From SIG589 sp964566175 (GTDB taxonomy: Bacteria; Bacillota; Clostridia; Oscillospirales; Acutalibacteraceae), in the NCBI GenBank assembly GCA_964566175.1, contig CAZMHU010000004.1, positions 25,046-89,045 of the forward strand: DNA of 64,000 nucleotides, read 5' to 3'. Below, in pieces: positions 61,248 to 64,000 of the stretch. Made by a program: the position numbers and the translations under genes. The notes beneath the pieces are model-generated. The model worked only from the letters and a program-made list of their open reading frames with translations. It was not told the origin of the DNA and made no database searches. How positions within the stretch are numbered: position 1 is the stretch's first letter; every line of letters starts with the position of its first letter.

Positions 61248-63097
61248 TGGAAAAGAAAGAATATGAATTCGGTCAGGCTAATCGCCGCCCTATGCGTCGA
61301 GGTCCCGGCGGTCCGGGTGGCAGAATGGGTGCGGGGGAAAAGCCCAAAGATCTTATCGGTACTTGGAAAAAACTTCTCGGCTACTGTAAAAAATATATTG
61401 CATTTATCGCTATTGCTCTGCTTTGTGCTGTGGGCGGCACGGTGCTCACTCTTATAGGTCCCGATAAATTATCGGAAATTACCAAGTATATTCAAGTCGG
61501 CCTTATGAGCGGTAACGTTGATTTAGATGCTGTCACAAAAGTGGCATTAACACTCGTTTGCTTCTATGCTACAAGCTGGCTGCTCTCTGCTCTGCAAAGT
61601 TTTATTATGGCAACAATTACGCAAAAGGTCTCAAAATCTATGCGTCGCGATATTTCACACAAAATAAACCGACTTCCTATGTGGTATTACAATCGCACCT
61701 CCACAGGTGATGTGCTTTCCCGTGTTACCAATGATGTTGACACCATAGGTCAGTCACTCAACCAAAGTATAGGTTCTTTGATAACACAAATCGTACTATT
61801 TTTCGGCAGTCTTATTATGATGCTTAAAACCAACTGGTTAATGGCAATTACCGCCGTTGGGGCAACAATTATCGGTCTTATTTTGATGGTTGCCATAATG
61901 AGCCGAAGTCAGAAATATTTTACCCGTCAGCAAAAGAATTTAGGTTTGCTTAACGGTCACGTTGAAGAAATTTATGCCGGTCACACCATTGTTAAAGCAT
62001 ATAACGGTGAGGCACAGGCGGAAAAAGAATTTGACCGCTTAAACAGCAATTTGCGTCAAAGCGGTTTTAAAGCACATTGCCTTTCGGGGCTTATGATGCC
62101 GCTGATGACCTTTATCGGCAACTTTGCTTATGTTGCCGTCTGCATCGTCGGCGGAACACTTGCTATTGACGGCACTATCGGTATTGAAGTTATTGTTGCG
62201 TTTATGCTTTACGTTCGCTACTTTACACAACCGCTTTCACAAATTTCACAGTCGATGCAGTCGTTGCAGTCTGCCGCCGCTGCCGGAGAGCGTGTGTTTG
62301 AGTTTTTGGAAGCCGAAGAAATGGAAGATGAAAGTGAAAAAACAACGAAACTTCAAAATGTTAAAGGTACAGTTGAGTTTAAAAATGTAAAATTCGGATA
62401 TGAGGATTCCGACAAAACCGTTATCAATAATTTCTCCGCTACCGCAAAGGCAGGACAAAAAATTGCCATTGTAGGACCTACAGGTGCCGGAAAAACCACA
62501 ATGGTAAATCTGCTTATGCGTTTTCACGAGATACAGAGTGGCGAAATTCTTATTGACGGTGTTTCTACAAAAGATATCAGCCGTGAAAATGTACACGACC
62601 AGTTTTGTATGGTGCTGCAAGATACTTGGCTTTTTGAGGGTACTGTAAAAGAAAATCTTATTTATTCAACACCTGATGTCTCGGACGAAAAAATCCGTGA
62701 GGCTTGCAAAGCGGTAGGACTTGATCACTTTATAAGAACACTGCCTCAAGGCTATGATACGGTTTTATCCGACCAAGTAAATCTTTCGCAGGGTCAAAAG
62801 CAACAATTAACTATTGCACGCGCTATGATTGCCGACAAGCCGATGCTGATTTTGGACGAGGCAACATCCTCGGTCGATACCAGAACCGAAATTCAAATTC
62901 AAAATGCTATGGATCAACTTATGCACGGCAGAACATCATTTGTTATTGCCCACCGCCTTTCTACCATTAAAAACTCCGACCTTATATTGGTTATGAAGGA
63001 CGGAGATATTATTGAAAGCGGAAAGCACGAAGAATTGCTCGAAAAAGGCGGCTTCTATGCTGAACTTTATAACAGTCAGTTTGAACAGGCATCATAA
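61247..63097 (+). CDS. heterodimeric ABC exporter, subunit 2 (catalytic)
   Basis: A 616-residue exporter half with a Gly/Arg-Pro-rich N-terminus (RRPMRRGPGGPGGRMGAGEK), six helices (about 55-345) and an ATPase domain with VGPTGAGKTT, NLSQGQKQQLTIARA (signature) and MLILDEATSSVDTRT, with the catalytic Glu intact. With subunit 1 it forms a TmrAB/BmrCD-type heterodimer. Start ATG 61247 behind AAGGAGG; the longer open frame lies inside subunit 1. Confidence 0.9.
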   Translation: MEKKEYEFGQANRRPMRRGPGGPGGRMGAGEKPKDLIGTWKKLLGYCKKYIAFIAIALLCAVGGTVLTLIGPDKLSEITKYIQVGLMSGNVDLDAVTKVALTLVCFYATSWLLSALQSFIMATITQKVSKSMRRDISHKINRLPMWYYNRTSTGDVLSRVTNDVDTIGQSLNQSIGSLITQIVLFFGSLIMMLKTNWLMAITAVGATIIGLILMVAIMSRSQKYFTRQQKNLGLLNGHVEEIYAGHTIVKAYNGEAQAEKEFDRLNSNLRQSGFKAHCLSGLMMPLMTFIGNFAYVAVCIVGGTLAIDGTIGIEVIVAFMLYVRYFTQPLSQISQSMQSLQSAAAAGERVFEFLEAEEMEDESEKTTKLQNVKGTVEFKNVKFGYEDSDKTVINNFSATAKAGQKIAIVGPTGAGKTTMVNLLMRFHEIQSGEILIDGVSTKDISRENVHDQFCMVLQDTWLFEGTVKENLIYSTPDVSDEKIREACKAVGLDHFIRTLPQGYDTVLSDQVNLSQGQKQQLTIARAMIADKPMLILDEATSSVDTRTEIQIQNAMDQLMHGRTSFVIAHRLSTIKNSDLILVMKDGDIIESGKHEELLEKGGFYAELYNSQFEQAS

Positions 63098-63122
63098 ATA
63101 AAAAACGCAAAGGAGTATTGCT

Positions 63123-63560
63123 ATGAGTGAAAATTTAAGTTTCAGTCAAGAAATTTATTGTATGCGTAATTTTCTTGATCGTTATATGGCAAAAGAACTG
63201 AAAGACTTAAATATTTCTTATACACAGGCTTTAATCCTTTGCAAACTTGCCGAAATGCCCGATAAAACAGCGACACAAAAAGAACTTAAAGAATTTTTAC
63301 AGGTCTCATCAGCCTCAATAAGTACCGTCATCAAAAGAATGATGGAAAACGGGCTTTTGTTGCAAAAAGCAGATGCTAAGGATAATAGGGTTAATATCAT
63401 TTCCCTAACAGCGAAAGCGGCAAATTTGGCTTTGGAAGTATCTGCCTGCCTTAAGACGGCAGATGAAAAAATCGATAATATATTTTCCGCAAAGGAAAAA
63501 GAGTGTTTCTGTTCATTGCTGCATATAATGCAAAATAAACTATGTGACAAGTCGGTTTGA
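63123..63560 (+). CDS. MarR-family transcriptional regulator (second)
   Basis: A 145-residue winged-helix protein with TQKELKEFLQVSSASISTVI as helix-turn-helix and NGLLLQKADAKDNRVNIISL as the wing. It follows the exporter by 25 bases with AAAGGAG upstream. The operon is thus bracketed by two MarR proteins; which one binds the palindromes is not decided by sequence. Confidence 0.87.
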   Translation: MSENLSFSQEIYCMRNFLDRYMAKELKDLNISYTQALILCKLAEMPDKTATQKELKEFLQVSSASISTVIKRMMENGLLLQKADAKDNRVNIISLTAKAANLALEVSACLKTADEKIDNIFSAKEKECFCSLLHIMQNKLCDKSV

Positions 63561-63573
63561 GCATAATAATTGC

Positions 63574-63622
63574 CCTGTTGGGATTGCAGTAATTTCTGCA
63601 TATCCCAACAGGACTTTTTGTT
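63574..63622 (+). terminator. terminator of the MarR-ABC operon
   Basis: CCTGTTGGGAT (63574-63584) pairs with ATCCCAACAGG (63602-63612), with TGCAG/CTGCA extending inside the loop, then a T-rich stretch. Confidence 0.85.
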
Positions 63623-63853
63623 TTATGCCTTATTTATCCCTTGCTTAATAAGTTTCACTTTCAAACCGGAGCAACGAAAACTTCGTGATGTGTCCGACTG
63701 AAGAGTCACAATGTAATAACTGCTACCAAGAAACTCGCAAAGGCGTATAGTTGCCGTTTTCAATCCGATTTTTTGAAAGTATTTATGGAGGCTGTTAAAA
63801 TTCTTTCTTTTTTCAAAATCATAGCGGGAACTGTAAATCAAACAATTATTCAT
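63623..63853 (-). CDS. hypothetical 76-residue protein
   Basis: A leftward frame between two terminators, starting MNNCLIYSSRYDFEKRKNFN and rich in Lys, Arg, Ser and Tyr, with no membrane segment or known motif. The upstream CAGGATT is a weak ribosome site. No family recognised. It could be genuine because nothing else occupies the strand, but chance cannot be excluded. Confidence 0.35.
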   Translation of the reverse strand: MNNCLIYSSRYDFEKRKNFNSLHKYFQKIGLKTATIRLCEFLGSSYYIVTLQSDTSRSFRCSGLKVKLIKQGINKA

Positions 63854-63879
63854 TGAGAATCCTGTCGAATGAATAATAC

Positions 63880-63916
63880 AAAAAGAAAATCCGCTCTCTT
63901 GCGAGAACGGATTTTA
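63880..63916 (-). terminator. terminator downstream of tRNA-Pro
   Basis: On the minus strand AAAATCCG-TTCTC pairs with GAGAG-CGGATTTT (one mismatch) and is followed by CTTTTT. It lies five bases past the 3' end of the tRNA. Confidence 0.7.
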
Positions 63917-63920
63917 ACTT

Positions 63921-63997
63921 TGGTCGAGGTGACAGGACTTGAACCTGCGGCCTCTGCGTCCCGAACGCAGCGCTCTACCAAACTGAGCCACACCTCG
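63921..63997 (-). tRNA. tRNA-Pro (anticodon CGG)
   Basis: The minus strand gives acceptor CGAGGTG/CACCTCG, D arm GGCTCAGTTTGGTAGAGC, anticodon stem CTGCG/CGCAG with loop TTCGGGA (anticodon CGG), T arm around GGTTCAAGTCC and an encoded CCA. A complete 77-base tRNA reading CCG codons. Confidence 0.96.
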
Positions 63998-64000
63998 AAA

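Larger units (their letters stand above)
63561..63920. other. intergenic region: terminator, possible small gene, terminator
   Basis: Holds the terminator of the MarR-ABC operon (63574-63622), a possible leftward 76-codon gene, and the terminator of the tRNA (63880-63916). Confidence 0.6.

Noticed and set aside
63921..63997. Integration site of a mobile element at tRNA-Pro
   Set aside because: No integrase, direct repeat of the tRNA end or phage-like gene is visible in the window beside it.

Overview
The window looks like chromosome of a Gram-positive anaerobe of the class Clostridia (Oscillospirales/Ruminococcaceae-like). The supports are AGGAGG-type ribosome sites nearly everywhere, frequent TTG/GTG starts, ECF-type vitamin uptake, an NPKTG wall-sorting signal, a GH3 enzyme with reversed domain order of the kind known from Ruminococcus and Butyrivibrio, and gene products typical of gut Firmicutes. 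The genus is inference. No prophage, transposase, rRNA or CRISPR array is visible.

Layout. (1) 1-12105: a tight branched-chain amino acid operon, ilvB(partial)-ilvN-ilvC-ilvD-leuA-leuC-leuD-leuB-ilvE, then a DUF815 AAA+ ATPase, ilvA and a RidA protein, closed by a terminator. (2) 12173-19528: a cobalamin-riboswitch-controlled operon. It encodes a small HNH-repeat-like protein, a wall-anchored protein with two transcobalamin-like (DUF4430-like) repeats, a membrane protein with an alpha/alpha-toroid plus DUF4430, EcfT, a fused EcfA-EcfA, an S component and a cysteine-rich small-domain protein. Together they look like extracellular vitamin B12 capture and import. (3) 19551-22678: an AraC regulator facing a circularly permuted GH3 glucosidase across a shared terminator. 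(4) 22878-39677: a surface-polysaccharide locus behind a strong promoter, with an aminotransferase, two ATP-grasp ligases, a GNAT, a PglC-like initiating transferase, GT4 glycosyltransferases, WecC and WecB for ManNAc uronate, a Wzy-like polymerase, a Wzx-like flippase, two hexapeptide acyltransferases and a nucleotidyltransferase-like protein. (5) 39772-51170: a diguanylate cyclase gene, then VTC, DUF4956, CotH, a glycosidase-like protein, a HEAT protein, a processive GT2 synthase, a coiled-coil protein and an EAL protein, which reads as a second, synthase-type exopolysaccharide machine bracketed by c-di-GMP enzymes. (6) 51613-63560: small accessory operons (PPOX/MFS; OB-fold/amidohydrolases/nitroreductase/MATE/AKR; MarR-ABC-ABC-MarR with matching palindromic operators). 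(7) A tRNA-Pro(CGG) on the minus strand ends the window.

The most striking signal is a set of five long G or C homopolymers (8-11 bases), all inside coding sequence and all within the 25.6-41.0 kb surface-polysaccharide and c-di-GMP region: a GNAT (G10, on), the end of a glycosyltransferase whose next frame encodes a second half-glycosyltransferase (G8), an acyltransferase that is out of frame as sequenced (C9, needs C10), a second acyltransferase (G9, on) and the tail of the GGDEF protein (G11). This has the form of a slipped-strand, phase-variable surface glycan system. The second notable system is the B12 capture operon.
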